Positions 44,153-53,696 of a DNA stretch of 64,000 nucleotides are shown in pieces (the first letter of the stretch is position 1; each line of letters starts with the position of its first letter). Under the pieces are notes generated by a model. That model saw only the letters and a program-made list of their open reading frames with translations. It was not told the origin of the DNA and ran no database searches. Origin of the DNA: Bradyrhizobium sp. in8p8 (GTDB taxonomy: Bacteria; Pseudomonadota; Alphaproteobacteria; Rhizobiales; Xanthobacteraceae). The DNA is taken from positions 248,001 to 312,000 of the forward strand of contig NZ_AUGD01000005.1 of assembly GCF_000426845.1 (NCBI RefSeq). The letters run 5' to 3'. The translations under genes and the position numbers were made by a program.

Positions 44153-46582
44153 ATGGGCGATCGCGATCAGAATGATCAGGATCGGAGACGTTCGAGCGGA
44201 TGGTGGCGCGCCGCGCCGCTGCTCGGGCTCTATCGCCCCGCGCTCGTTGCGATCGGCGTCGGCCTGCTATTCTCGGTTGCCGGTGCTGCCGCCGTGGCGC
44301 GATGGGAGGATCGCGTCAACAGGATCGAGTTCGGCAACGCGGCCGAGACCCAAGCGATCGTCATGCAGAACGGTATGAACGAGTACATCTCGAGGCTTCT
44401 CGCACTGCGCACGCTGTTCGAATCGACCAGTGACGAAGTCACTCGCAGCGAGTTCGAGACCTTCAGCGCGCGCCTGTTCGAGCGCCATCCCGGCATGCTG
44501 CGCATTGCCTGGTTGCCGCGCGTCAGCCGCAAGGAGCGCGCAGATTACGAGGCTGCAGCGATCAGGGAAGGCGTGTCCGGCTATCGCATCAGATCGCTCC
44601 AGGGCGAGAGTTTCGCCACCGCGCCGCAGAGCGACGAATATTTTCCGGTGTTCTACTCGACGCAGCCGAAGACCTCCCCGGTCTACGGCATGGACTACAC
44701 GACCGTTCCCGAACGGCGGGCCGTGCTGGAGCGTGCGCGCGACAACGATCGCGTCGCCGGCATGCGCACGCGCCTGTTCGTGCCGCGGGAGGGGAGCCGG
44801 CTGCCCGACGTCCTCGTCGCGATTCCAGTCTACGCCAAGGGTACGTCGCGCGATGAGATCGCGGACCGGCGCCGCAATCTCGCCGGCTTCGTCGTCGGCA
44901 TCTTCGACCTGCCTTTGCTGATCCAGTCCATTCGCACGACCACCGGAGCGAGCTCTGCCGTCAGCATGAACGTTTATCCGCCCTTCACGCCCCAGATCGT
45001 GAGCCTGGAGCAAACGCTGCCGGATTATTCGTCGGACGCCACGGCGCCCCAGTCGATGCCGGACGTCGCGCGGATCCGCCACTGGTCGGGCACTCTCCGT
45101 ATCGGCGATAGCGAGTGGCAGGTGCGGGCGGTTCCAAGCGCCGGCGGTCCGCTGGCGACCAGTTACGATCGCGCCGTTGCCGTCCTCATCGTCGGCATGC
45201 TGCTGACGCTGTCGCTGTCGACCTATCTGATGCTCGCGAGCCGCAATTCGCGACGGCTGTCGCTTGCCAACCGGCGCGTGCTCGAGCTTGCCCAGACCGA
45301 CATCCTCACCGGGCTGCCGAACCGCGCTTTTTTCCTCGCCCGGCTAGAGGAGATCAACATGCAGCTGAGCGTGAGGGGCCTGCCCTTCTCGATCCTGATG
45401 CTCGACCTCGACCGCTTCAAGAACGTCAACGACTCCCTCGGCCACGCAGCCGGTGATGCGCTGCTGCGCCAGGTCGGGCAGCGGCTGAAATCCGCCCTGC
45501 GTCCCAAAGACGTGCTGGCGCGGCTCGGCGGCGACGAATTCGCCATCATTCAGGAAACGGGCGAGGATCAGCGCACCTGCTCGACCGAGCTGGCGGCCCG
45601 GATCGCCAGGCTCGTGAGCGAGCCGTTCCTGCTGCCCGGGCATCGCGTCGAGATCGGCACCAGTATCGGCATCGCGATCGCGCCGGATCACGGCAGCGAC
45701 CAGGAGCAGCTCCTGAAGAAGGCAGACCTCGCGCTCTATCGTTCGAAATCGGCGGGCCGCAACTGCTTCACCATCTACGACGAGGCGATGTCGGCCGAGC
45801 TGGAGGCTCGCAACACGCTGGAGGGGGATCTGCGCGACGCCATCGCGCAGTGCCAGCTTGAGGTGCATTACCAGCCGTTCGTCGACGCGCTCAGCGGCGC
45901 CCGGCGCGGCTTCGAGGCGCTGGTGCGCTGGCGGCACCCGATGCGCGGACTGATTCCGCCGGACCAGTTCATCGCGCTCGCGGAGGAGACCGGGTTGATC
46001 GTGCCGCTCGGCGAGTTCGTGCTGCGGCGCGCCTGCGAAGATGCCGCCGGATGGCCCTCCGATCTCAGGGTCGCCGTCAACCTGTCACCGATCCAGTTCA
46101 AGGAGGCCGAGCTGTTCGGGATGATCTGTGCGGCGCTCGCCGATTCCGGCCTGCCGCCGCAGCGGCTTGAGATCGAGATCACTGAATCGGTGTTGCTGGA
46201 GCGCGGCGCCGAGAACCATGCCTTCATGGAGCGGCTGAAGGGCATCGGCATCGAACTCGCGCTCGACGATTTCGGCACCGGCTATTCGTCCCTCAGCTAT
46301 CTCACCGCGTTCCCGTTCGCCAAGATCAAGATCGACAAGTCGTTCATCCGCAATCTGACGCAGCAACCGCGCAGCTTCGCGATCATCTCCGCGATCGTGA
46401 CGCTGGCGCGCGGGCTCGGCATGTCCGTCACCGCCGAGGGCGTGGAGACCCGCGAGGAATTCGAGCGGCTGAAGGCGCTCGGCGTCAATTTCGCGCAAGG
46501 CTATCTGTTCGGCCGACCGCAGCCCATCGAGCGGATCGCGATCGACGCGCCGGTCAAACGCTCACGCCTCGACGCCGCCTGA
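44153..46582 (+). CDS. Membrane CHASE-GGDEF-EAL cyclic-di-GMP enzyme
   Basis: An 809-residue signalling protein. Transmembrane helix about 27-50, periplasmic CHASE sensor about 80-310 (LPRVSRKERADYEAAA, YFPVFYSTQP, VYGMDYTTVPERR), second helix about 340-365. The diguanylate cyclase domain has an intact GGDEF near residue 457, and the phosphodiesterase domain an intact EAL near 586 (FEALVRWRHP) plus NLSPIQF, EITESVLLE, DDFGTGYSSLSYL and EGVET. Both activities look possible. ATG at 44153; the frame is open far upstream, but that part is antisense to the solute-binding-protein gene. Confidence 0.92.
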   Translation: MGDRDQNDQDRRRSSGWWRAAPLLGLYRPALVAIGVGLLFSVAGAAAVARWEDRVNRIEFGNAAETQAIVMQNGMNEYISRLLALRTLFESTSDEVTRSEFETFSARLFERHPGMLRIAWLPRVSRKERADYEAAAIREGVSGYRIRSLQGESFATAPQSDEYFPVFYSTQPKTSPVYGMDYTTVPERRAVLERARDNDRVAGMRTRLFVPREGSRLPDVLVAIPVYAKGTSRDEIADRRRNLAGFVVGIFDLPLLIQSIRTTTGASSAVSMNVYPPFTPQIVSLEQTLPDYSSDATAPQSMPDVARIRHWSGTLRIGDSEWQVRAVPSAGGPLATSYDRAVAVLIVGMLLTLSLSTYLMLASRNSRRLSLANRRVLELAQTDILTGLPNRAFFLARLEEINMQLSVRGLPFSILMLDLDRFKNVNDSLGHAAGDALLRQVGQRLKSALRPKDVLARLGGDEFAIIQETGEDQRTCSTELAARIARLVSEPFLLPGHRVEIGTSIGIAIAPDHGSDQEQLLKKADLALYRSKSAGRNCFTIYDEAMSAELEARNTLEGDLRDAIAQCQLEVHYQPFVDALSGARRGFEALVRWRHPMRGLIPPDQFIALAEETGLIVPLGEFVLRRACEDAAGWPSDLRVAVNLSPIQFKEAELFGMICAALADSGLPPQRLEIEITESVLLERGAENHAFMERLKGIGIELALDDFGTGYSSLSYLTAFPFAKIKIDKSFIRNLTQQPRSFAIISAIVTLARGLGMSVTAEGVETREEFERLKALGVNFAQGYLFGRPQPIERIAIDAPVKRSRLDAA

Positions 46583-46744
46583 GCACGCTGTCCAAACGGC
46601 AACGTATGAGTTGACCCCGGTACGCTGAAGCGTCCGCAGCGTCATGCCCGGTATTCCTCCGTGAAGACCTCACACGCGGAATTCGCTTGACCCGGACGGC
46701 CCCGGATGTTCGGTAGAACCGTCTAGGGGTGAAACAATCTGATC

Positions 46745-48043
46745 ATGCGGCTTCCGTTCTTCTACGGCTGGGTCGTGGTGGCCGTGACCTTCGTTACCAT
46801 GGCCATCGGCGTCAACGCGCGCACGGCCTTTTCGCTGTTCTTTCCGCCCATCATCTCCGAGTTCGGCTGGGAGCGCGGTGTCACCGCGGGCGCTTTCTCG
46901 TTCGGCTTCGTGGTCTCGGGCGTGGTCAGTCCGCTGATCGGCCGCCTGATGGATCGCGCCGGTCCGCGCGCGGTGATGGAGCTCGGTGTCGTGTTGATGG
47001 GCGGCGGGCTGCTGCTGGCTCCGCTGACGAGCGCGCCTTGGCATCTCTACGTCACCATCGGCGTCATGGTCGGGGCCGGCTCGGTTTGTCTGGGCTATTC
47101 CGGCCAGTCGCTGTTTCTGCCGAACTGGTTCATCCGCAAGCGCGGCTTCGCGATCGGGATCGCTTTCGCCGGCGTCGGCATCGGCTCGGTGACGCTGCTG
47201 CCATGGGTTCAGCACATGATCGAGCAGACCGGTTGGCGTACCGCCTGCACCGCGATGGGCCTGCTCATTCTGGTCGTGCTGGCGCCGATCAATTTGCTGC
47301 TGCACAAGCGGCCGGAGGACATCGGTCTTTCGCCGGATGGCGATGCCGCTCCGGCGGCGGGCGCGGCCCAGCCGATCTCCAATATCGTCGATCCCGCCTG
47401 GGTCGGCACCGATTGGACGCTCAAGCGGGCCGTCGCGACCGCGCGGTTCTGGTGGATTGCTCTGGGCTATTTCTGTGGTCTCTACATCTGGTACGCAGTG
47501 CAGGTGCACCAGACTAAATTCCTGCTCGACATCGGCTTCAGCCCGGGCGTTGCGGTGTGGGCACTTGGCATTGTCAGCCTGCTCGGCATTCCCGGCCAGA
47601 TCCTGCTCGGCCACGTCTCGGACCGCATCGGACGCGAATGGGTCTGGGCGACCAGCTGCGCAGGTTTCGTCATCTGCTTCGCAGCGCTGATCGCGCTGAA
47701 GTACCTGCCAGCACTCTGGCTCGTTTACGTCATGGTGTTCGTGCAGGGCGCGCTCGGCTACGGCCTCACCTCGATCATGGGCGCCGTGGTGTTCGAGATA
47801 TTCCAGGGCAAGCATCAGGGCAGCATCTTCGGCACGATCATGCTGGCGGCGCTGGCCGGCGGTGCGGCCGGACCGTGGGTGACCGGCCTCCTCCATGATC
47901 GCGCCGGCGATTACACGCTCGCCTTCGGTATCGCCATCGCCATGAGCGGACTGTCGGCATTCGCGATCTGGCAGGCCGCACCGCGCAAGGTGCGCGCCGT
48001 CGCCGGCCGGCTGCACAAGCTCCGCGGCGGTGTCGGGACTTAG
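46745..48043 (+). CDS. MFS transporter, monocarboxylate/oxalate-formate antiporter-like
   Basis: A 432-residue permease with 12 membrane segments. It opens with LPFFYGWVVVAVTFVTMAIGVNARTAFSLFFPPIISEFGW, typical of the MCT/OFA-like group, has the loop motif LIGRLMDRAGPRAVM, and has the middle-loop pair LLHKRPEDIGLSPDG. Probably imports a small organic acid. It lies between the two GGDEF-EAL genes in the same orientation with gaps of over 150 bases on each side. Confidence 0.87.
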   Translation: MRLPFFYGWVVVAVTFVTMAIGVNARTAFSLFFPPIISEFGWERGVTAGAFSFGFVVSGVVSPLIGRLMDRAGPRAVMELGVVLMGGGLLLAPLTSAPWHLYVTIGVMVGAGSVCLGYSGQSLFLPNWFIRKRGFAIGIAFAGVGIGSVTLLPWVQHMIEQTGWRTACTAMGLLILVVLAPINLLLHKRPEDIGLSPDGDAAPAAGAAQPISNIVDPAWVGTDWTLKRAVATARFWWIALGYFCGLYIWYAVQVHQTKFLLDIGFSPGVAVWALGIVSLLGIPGQILLGHVSDRIGREWVWATSCAGFVICFAALIALKYLPALWLVYVMVFVQGALGYGLTSIMGAVVFEIFQGKHQGSIFGTIMLAALAGGAAGPWVTGLLHDRAGDYTLAFGIAIAMSGLSAFAIWQAAPRKVRAVAGRLHKLRGGVGT

Positions 48044-48198
48044 GTTCTCGAACGCTGCATTACCGTTCTTCTTTTTGGGAGAACGTTAAGCATGCCGCCT
48101 CTTGCCGGGACCGCCGCGGCATCGCAAAAACGTCTTGGACACCATCGGAGCGCTAGCGTCGGGAGAATGCCATTTATTCCCGATGCCTTCTGGGTCCG

Positions 48199-50787
48199 AT
48201 GATGACTGCCTCAGATTGTCTTGTGACCGAAGCGCCGGACGTGCTGCGGGCGGCGCTCGAACGCGCCGACGACGGCATCGTCATCATCGACGGCGCGCGC
48301 CGCATCACCCATTTCAACGCAGCCGCAGAGCGAATCTGGAAGCTCGCGCGCGCTGAGGCGCTCGGTCTCGGCGCCGCAATTCTCGATCTCAGATGCCTGC
48401 AGGCGGATGCGGTCGCGGAGTTGCGCGACGAGATCAGCCTCACCCGGCGCGACGGCAGCAGGATCCGGGTGGCCATTTCGGTTTCCTGCATCGACAGCGG
48501 CACAGGGGTTCATCACGTCGTGTTCGCGCGCGACGTCACCGCCGAGGTCGAACGGCGCGCGCGGATTGCGCTGCTCGACGCCGTCTCGGACCAGACCAAC
48601 CGCGCCGTGCTCGTCACCGACCCGGAGCTGGGCATCCGCTACACCAATGCGGCGTTCACATCGTTGTTCGGCTACTCCGCCGCGGAGGCGGAAGGCCGGC
48701 GAGTGACCGATCTTCTGGCTGGTCCCCACACCGACCGGAAGGCCATGACGACGATCGGAAGGCGTCTCATCAAGGGCGGTCCAGGCGGCGAAGCCGATAT
48801 CCTCACCTATGCCAGGGACGGCGAGGAAATCTGGGTCTCTGCCCGGATCGATGCCTTCCGCGACGGGAAGGGCCGGGTCAAGCACATCTTCGCGCTGCTC
48901 GAAGACATCACAGAAACCAAGCAGCTGCGCTCACTTCAGCAGCTCATCATGACCGCGCTCGCGGACGAGGTGCCGATCGGCGAGATCGCCGACCGGCTGT
49001 GCCGCCGCGTCGAGGAGATCGCGCCCGACGTCGTCTGCTCGCTGCTTCACATCGATGCCGCCGGCCTGATCCATCCCCTCGGCGGTCCCAGCCTGCCTGA
49101 GGATTATTCCCGCGCGCTGGACGGCCTCGCCATCGGTCCCAATGTGGGCTCTTGTGGCACCGCCGCCTTCTATGGCGAGCCGGTGCTGGCGACCGATCTC
49201 GACACTGATCCGCGCTGGCAGCCTTTCAAGGCGATGCCGCTCGGGGTCGGCCTGCGCGCCTGCTGGTCGACTCCGGTCAAGGCCAAGGACGGCCGCGTCA
49301 TTGCGACCTTTGCCTTCTACTATCGGGAGTCACGTGCCCCGAGCAATTGGCACCGGCGCATTGTCGAGGCTTGCGTCAATCTCGGCGCCTTCGCGATCGA
49401 GCGCAAGGAAGCCCGCGCCGAGATCGCGCGGCTGGCCTATCATGACATCCTCACCGGGTTGCCGAACCGCGCTCAGCTGCGGCACCTGATCACCACGGCC
49501 ATTGATGCCTGTCCGACCGGCGGCCATGTCGCACTGGCCTTCCTCGACGTCGATCACTTCAAGGACGTCAACGACACGCTCGGCCACGCCGCCGGCGATG
49601 AGCTGTTGGTGCAGCTCGCGCAGCGCCTGCGCGAGCATATCGACCCCGGCGACATGCTGGGGCGACTCGGCGGCGACGAGTTCGTCATTCTGCTGCCGCA
49701 ACGCAACGCCGCGAGCGCCGAGCGCGTCGCTGCCGAAATCACCCGAGCGCTGGCCCGGCCGCTGCGTCTCGGATCGAAGCTGATGCCGATGTCGGCCAGT
49801 ATCGGCATCAGCCTCTACCCCGATCACGCCACCGATATCGACACGCTGATGCAACAGGCCGACGCTGCCATGTACATGGCCAAACAGGCTGGCCGCTCGA
49901 CCCACCGCATCTTCAATGCCGAGATGAACGGGCTGGCCGAGCAGCGGTTGGCGCTGATCGCGGCGCTGCGCCGCGCCACTGCGGAGGGCGCGCTGAGCCT
50001 CAGCTACCAGCCGCAGATCCGCAGTTGCGACGGCGCCATCCACGGCGTCGAGGCACTGGCGCGCTGGCGTGATGCCGTGCTCGGCGACGTCTCCCCCGCA
50101 AAATTCATCGCGCTCGCGGAGGAATGCGGGCTGATCGAGCAGATCGGCATGTGGTCGGTGCGCGAAGCCTGTCGGCAGATGGCGAGCTGGCGTCGCGCCG
50201 GCCTCAACATTCCCTGTGTCTCGGTGAACCTGTCGCCGATCAATTTCCGCAACGTCACGCTGGCTGCGCGGCTCAAGGACATCCTCGCCGAATACGATCT
50301 GCCGCCGGACGCGCTGGTGCTGGAGATCACCGAAGGCGCGTTCATGCAGGACGGCGCCGCAGCGCTGGAGACGATGAACGCGATCCGCGAGCTCGGCGTC
50401 GGCCTCTCGGTCGACGACTTCGGCACCGGCTATTCCAGCCTGAGCCGGCTCGCGCATCTGCCGATCCGCGAACTCAAGATCGACCGCAGCTTCATGCGCG
50501 ACATCGAGACGGATGCGGGCGCGCTTGCGATCGCCACCGCCGTGGTCCGCGTCGGGCAGGGCCTCGGCATGACCGTGGTCGCCGAGGGCGTCGAGACCGA
50601 GGGACAGCGCAAGACGCTGGCCGAGCTCGGCTGCGACATCGTCCAGGGCTTCCTCTATGCACCGGCGCTGCCTCCGGTCGCCTTCGAACGTTGGCTGATC
50701 GAGCACTGCGCGGAGCAGGCGAGGACGATGCTGGGACGGCTCGATGTCGCGGCAGTCGGACACGAGGCGGTGAAGCGGACGGCGTAG
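48199..50787 (+). CDS. PAS-PAS-GAF-GGDEF-EAL cyclic-di-GMP enzyme
   Basis: An 862-residue soluble regulator. PAS 1 about 12-120 (ERADDGIVIIDGARRITHFNAAAERIW), PAS 2 about 130-245 (TDPELGIRYTNAAFTSLFGY), GAF about 250-410 (NVGSCGTAAFYGEPVLATDLDTDPRW). Intact GGDEF near residue 491 and intact EAL near 616 (GVEALARWRD), with NLSPINF, EITEGAFMQ, DDFGTGYSSLSRL and EGVET. The sensor order resembles DosP-like cytosolic signal sensors; bound ligands cannot be told from sequence. Start at 48199, or 48202 one codon later. Confidence 0.92.
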   Translation: MMTASDCLVTEAPDVLRAALERADDGIVIIDGARRITHFNAAAERIWKLARAEALGLGAAILDLRCLQADAVAELRDEISLTRRDGSRIRVAISVSCIDSGTGVHHVVFARDVTAEVERRARIALLDAVSDQTNRAVLVTDPELGIRYTNAAFTSLFGYSAAEAEGRRVTDLLAGPHTDRKAMTTIGRRLIKGGPGGEADILTYARDGEEIWVSARIDAFRDGKGRVKHIFALLEDITETKQLRSLQQLIMTALADEVPIGEIADRLCRRVEEIAPDVVCSLLHIDAAGLIHPLGGPSLPEDYSRALDGLAIGPNVGSCGTAAFYGEPVLATDLDTDPRWQPFKAMPLGVGLRACWSTPVKAKDGRVIATFAFYYRESRAPSNWHRRIVEACVNLGAFAIERKEARAEIARLAYHDILTGLPNRAQLRHLITTAIDACPTGGHVALAFLDVDHFKDVNDTLGHAAGDELLVQLAQRLREHIDPGDMLGRLGGDEFVILLPQRNAASAERVAAEITRALARPLRLGSKLMPMSASIGISLYPDHATDIDTLMQQADAAMYMAKQAGRSTHRIFNAEMNGLAEQRLALIAALRRATAEGALSLSYQPQIRSCDGAIHGVEALARWRDAVLGDVSPAKFIALAEECGLIEQIGMWSVREACRQMASWRRAGLNIPCVSVNLSPINFRNVTLAARLKDILAEYDLPPDALVLEITEGAFMQDGAAALETMNAIRELGVGLSVDDFGTGYSSLSRLAHLPIRELKIDRSFMRDIETDAGALAIATAVVRVGQGLGMTVVAEGVETEGQRKTLAELGCDIVQGFLYAPALPPVAFERWLIEHCAEQARTMLGRLDVAAVGHEAVKRTA

Positions 50788-50903
50788 CTGCCTTTGGGCG
50801 ATATTCCCCGCAGATTGGAACGCATCGGTATCCGGCGATTTGGTCTTCGACTTCCGCCGGAGGGGCACCGCGCCATGCCCTGTTTGCAATTTGCGTGGGC
50901 TCG

Positions 50904-51248
50904 ATGAAAAGACCGGAAAGCAGCGCCACCGTCCGCGCGGCAGGCTTTCGACCTTCGCAAGCGCAGCTTAGGGCCATCACGGCCTGGGTGGCTCGTCAGA
51001 ACGACAAGCCCGGCCTGTCGGAGGCAATAAGCCGCCTGGTGGAGCTGGGGCTGGCGTTCCACGCCGAGCCGGATCGCCAGAAGCAGCGCGCCCGCAAAAT
51101 GGCCGCCGATGCGATCGACGGCATGGGAGACACGACCACGACGGCGGAGGGTAGGGCGGTCCGCAAGCGGGATTTGCTCGATGGACCCAAGGAGTTCGGC
51201 CGGGTACGAATTGATCGGTCGAAGCGCAACAAGCGGGTCCGGGAATAG
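50904..51248 (+). CDS. Small putative ribbon-helix-helix-like protein
   Basis: A 114-residue basic protein. RPSQAQLRAITAWVARQNDKPGLSEAISRLVELGLAFH resembles a ribbon-helix-helix dimerisation and DNA-binding segment. The rest is charged, ending in RIDRSKRNKRVRE. Probably a small DNA-binding protein, though no partner toxin gene follows. ATG at 50904; the frame stays open upstream only as a shadow of the EAL gene. Confidence 0.6.
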   Translation: MKRPESSATVRAAGFRPSQAQLRAITAWVARQNDKPGLSEAISRLVELGLAFHAEPDRQKQRARKMAADAIDGMGDTTTTAEGRAVRKRDLLDGPKEFGRVRIDRSKRNKRVRE

Positions 51249-51312
51249 GCCGAGCTCGAAGAAGCCGCCGACATCGGGGACTTCGAATCACCAAAGACAT
51301 GGAGAACAAGCA

Positions 51313-51498
51313 ATGAAACGGCATTCCCAATCGCGTGCAGCGATCGAGGCGAACAATGTCTTCAGGCAGGCCGCAGCGAAGCCCGCCACCGATTACGAAA
51401 AGGCGGAACAGGCTTTCCAGGCAAATCGAGAGCGCTTGAAGGCTGAACGGCTGGCGCGGGAGGCTGAACGACGAGGCCAGTCCGAAAGGACGAGCTAG
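51313..51498 (+). CDS. Small charged helical protein
   Basis: A 61-residue protein (IEANNVFRQAAAKPATDYEKAEQAFQANRERLKAERLAREAERRG), almost all helix and highly charged, with no recognised family. GGAGAACAAGCA lies before the ATG. Its stop overlaps the GTG of the next gene, so the two are coupled. Confidence 0.65.
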   Translation: MKRHSQSRAAIEANNVFRQAAAKPATDYEKAEQAFQANRERLKAERLAREAERRGQSERTS

Positions 51499-51734
51499 TG
51501 TCGCAATTCTACTTCGATATCTGGGATGGTGAAGCGCTCGCCGTAGACGAGGAAGGTCTCGATCTTGCCAGCCGGCGGGCCGCAGAGATCGAGGCGGCGC
51601 TGTCCCTTGCCGACATCGCCAAACAGCTCGAGCCGTCCGCCAGCAGCGATGGCGTTGCCATCAATGTTCGGGATGCTGGTGGTCCCGTCTTGAGCGCGAC
51701 GTTCGTCCGCGAGAGAGTTCGGTTGGTCAATTGA
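51498..51734 (+). CDS. DUF6894-like small protein
   Basis: A 78-residue protein. The start QFYFDIWDGEALAVDEEGLDLASRRAAEIEAALSLADIA matches the small DUF6894 pattern (Y/F-F-D-x-x-DG, then DxEGxxL, then the A-helix), common in rhizobia and of unknown function. GTG start overlapping the previous stop (TAGTG). Confidence 0.75.
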   Translation: MSQFYFDIWDGEALAVDEEGLDLASRRAAEIEAALSLADIAKQLEPSASSDGVAINVRDAGGPVLSATFVRERVRLVN

Positions 51735-51768
51735 GATCGATCAAGGTGCTCACACTTGCGTGCTCCGG

Positions 51769-51981
51769 CTAGAGCATCGAAAGCACGACAATCCCGTCTT
51801 CGAGCTCGCCTGAGGCCATTCGCGCCCGCGCCATGCGCTCGAACTCCGTTCGGTGCTTCTGCAGATAGCTGAAGGCCTGCTTCTGTGTGTTGAACGTCGT
51901 GGCAAGCCGGCACATCTGGCGATTTGCGCCGGAGGCGAGAAAGAAGGTGATGGTTCCGTGGTCTGGCTTGAGTCTAGGCAC
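51769..51981 (-). CDS. Small hypothetical protein
   Basis: A 70-residue protein (GTITFFLASGANRQMCRLATTFNTQKQAFSYLQKHRTEFERMARARMASGELEDGIVVLSML) starting with GTG, GGAG eight bases upstream. No domain was named. I recall close copies in other bradyrhizobia, which would support it as real. Confidence 0.6.
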   Translation of the reverse strand: MPRLKPDHGTITFFLASGANRQMCRLATTFNTQKQAFSYLQKHRTEFERMARARMASGELEDGIVVLSML

Positions 51982-52040
51982 GATCTGCTCTCCGGCATGT
52001 GATCGGCATTTCAGATCTTCGCCGGCGACGCTGAAGGCGA

Positions 52041-52283
52041 CTATCGCGCCGGCTTCCTCAAGCGCTTCTTGGGCGTCGGCGGCGGCAACGCCAGCCGAAG
52101 AGCTTCATCGGCCGATTCCTTCGCCTGGCGCGCCTCGCGAAGCCGCGCCATGTTCTTGCGAACCTCGATGCCTTGCCTCTCGACGTCAGCCAACGCCCGC
52201 GCGCCTTCTTCAGCGGCCAGGCGCTTGCGATCGGAACGCGCGATGCTTGTGGGTGACGGCTCTGCCGATTTCTTGGTGCTCAT
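52041..52283 (-). CDS. Small charged coiled-coil-like protein
   Basis: An 80-residue, Ala/Arg/Glu-rich helical protein (RSDRKRLAAEEGARALADVERQGIEVRKNMARLREARQAKES) with a Pro/Lys/Arg tail. No family recognised. It is downstream of the cspA terminator on the same strand, so it is probably expressed separately. Confidence 0.6.
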   Translation of the reverse strand: MSTKKSAEPSPTSIARSDRKRLAAEEGARALADVERQGIEVRKNMARLREARQAKESADEALRLALPPPTPKKRLRKPAR

Positions 52284-52311
52284 CGTTCACTCGGCTCCGC
52301 AAACGACTAAA

Positions 52312-52337
52312 CCCGCTCAATCCCTAGATTGAGCGGG
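52312..52337 (-). terminator. Terminator of cspA
   Basis: CCCGCTCAAT and ATTGAGCGGG form a perfect 10-bp stem with a six-base loop. Read on the - strand it is followed by GTTTAGT. It is 43 bases past the cspA stop. Confidence 0.8.
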
Positions 52338-52380
52338 CGGAGCGGCCGTTTCAGTACATCCGTGAAACGGCGCCACGATC

Positions 52381-52590
52381 TCAAGCCAGCGAGAGGTTCT
52401 CGGCGCTGGATTTGCCGCGCATCTTGTCGGTCTTGATCTCGAAAGTGACCTGTTGACCCTCTCCGAGCCCGGCAAGCCCAGCCCTTTCAACGGCGCTGAT
52501 GTGAACGAACACATCGTTGCCGCCGTCGTTTGGCTGGATGAAACCGAAGCCCTTTTGGCCATTGAACCACTTGACTGTACCAGTCGTCAT
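52381..52590 (-). CDS. cspA: Cold-shock protein CspA family
   Basis: A 69-residue cold-shock domain: [18 protein letters not shown] (RNP1, KGFGFI) and [11 protein letters not shown] (RNP2, VFVHI), with the EGQQVTFEI strand after it. It binds single-stranded RNA or DNA and may act as an RNA chaperone. ATG at 52590; longer in-frame starts add non-family residues. A long, gene-free leader upstream suggests post-transcriptional control as in other csp genes. Confidence 0.93.
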   Translation of the reverse strand: MTTGTVKWFNGQKGFGFIQPNDGGNDVFVHISAVERAGLAGLGEGQQVTFEIKTDKMRGKSSAENLSLA

Positions 52591-53032
52591 TTTCTTCTCC
52601 AAAGCGCGCAAGCGCATCCCGCGTGACAATCACGCGTTTATCTTCAACTTCGTCGATGTCTTTGGAAAAGGAGCCCGCGGGCGCATTCAACAAGGCACAG
52701 CGGCTAATCGAACGAAGCTCAATATATATGAGTTTCGCGGATTTGCAAGGAGCGAAGCCGGTTTGTTTACGGCAGGGCAGGTTCGTCTGCTCCGATCAAG
52801 GCGCTTTGCGTGCCTCCATCGACCTGCCACCCGGACGTTATCGATTGACAGCGATGCACGACGGTGGTCACGTCCATGCTACCAAGCTGCTCCCCGCAAC
52901 AGGCAGATCGGCTCATCGGAAGCCGCGACGAATGTCGCCGCTACTATCCCCAAGAATCGAGAATGAAGCTCCTGCGCAATTGGCTGCCCTGCAGGACGTG
53001 TCGCTTTCGCAGCCCGCGCGCCAGGAGGATCA
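52591..53032. other. cspA-rpsU divergent region without a clear gene
   Basis: 442 bases. It is AT-richer than its neighbours around 52720-52760 (CAATATATATGAG), which may hold promoters for both genes. A - strand frame at 52600-52693 looks protein-like ([17 protein letters not shown]) but then runs into cspA in another frame, so it is not called. The long cspA leader may fold for cold control. No further feature is supported. Confidence 0.4.
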
Positions 53033-53308
53033 ATGCACGTACTCGTCAGAGACAACAATGTTGAGCAGGCACTTCGCGTTCTCAAGAAGAAGATGCAGCG
53101 CGAGGGCGTCTTCCGGGAAATGAAGCAGCGCCGGTCCTACGAAAAGCCGTCCGAGCGCAAGACCCGCGAGAAATCCGAGGCCATTCGCCGTGCCCGCAAG
53201 CTCGCCCGAAAGCAGGCGATCAGGGAAGGGTTGCTGCCTGCACCGCCGAAGAAGAAGCCTTTCGAGCGCAAGCCGCCCTTGCCGGAGATCAAATCAAAGT
53301 CGGAGTAG
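53033..53308 (+). CDS. rpsU: 30S ribosomal protein S21
   Basis: A 91-residue S21. [59 protein letters not shown] is the full S21 pattern; a Pro/Lys tail extends it past the 71 residues of E. coli, as usual in this order. Excellent AGGAGG seven bases upstream. S21 sits at the 30S platform near the anti-Shine-Dalgarno end of 16S rRNA. Confidence 0.95.
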   Translation: MHVLVRDNNVEQALRVLKKKMQREGVFREMKQRRSYEKPSERKTREKSEAIRRARKLARKQAIREGLLPAPPKKKPFERKPPLPEIKSKSE

Positions 53309-53333
53309 AAGCCGTCTTCGTCTCCTTATGGAG

Positions 53334-53612
53334 TTATGGCTTGAAATCGATGCCTCGAAGCACGATGCCCGGCGGCGTGCCTTCGAACTCCGTGGCGCGA
53401 TACTTGTTCGCAGCGCATGCTTCGATGCGAGCCCGCAGACGGGTGAATTGGGCTTCCCGCTGTTCGGGCTTGACCTGGGGGCCTCGCTCGAGATTGTCCA
53501 TCGCGGACGTCGAGATCGCGCAAGGGATCTCCCGTGCGCCGTCATGCATCGAGAACCGGACGATCATCCGGTCGTATTCGTGGCCAATAAAGCGGCCGCT
53601 CGTCAGCGTCAT
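53334..53612 (-). CDS. DUF1488-like protein
   Basis: A 92-residue protein (VRFSMHDGAREIPCAISTSAMDNLERGPQVKPEQREAQFTRLRARIEACAANKYRA) with the DUF1488 pattern: a beta-rich start with F-x-M-x-DG and CxIS, then helix. Unknown function, common in Proteobacteria. Convergent with rpsU. Confidence 0.75.
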   Translation of the reverse strand: MTLTSGRFIGHEYDRMIVRFSMHDGAREIPCAISTSAMDNLERGPQVKPEQREAQFTRLRARIEACAANKYRATEFEGTPPGIVLRGIDFKP

Positions 53613-53696
53613 GGCTCACTCCGTTGCGTAAGTGCCTCTTCGCTTCCCGGCCCGCATTCAGAATGCGCATAGAGAATGCGAGCGACGTCGCTCGGC

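Noticed and set aside
52623..53123. A 166-codon + strand frame overlapping rpsU
   Set aside because: It overlaps rpsU, has no ribosome site and shows no domain.
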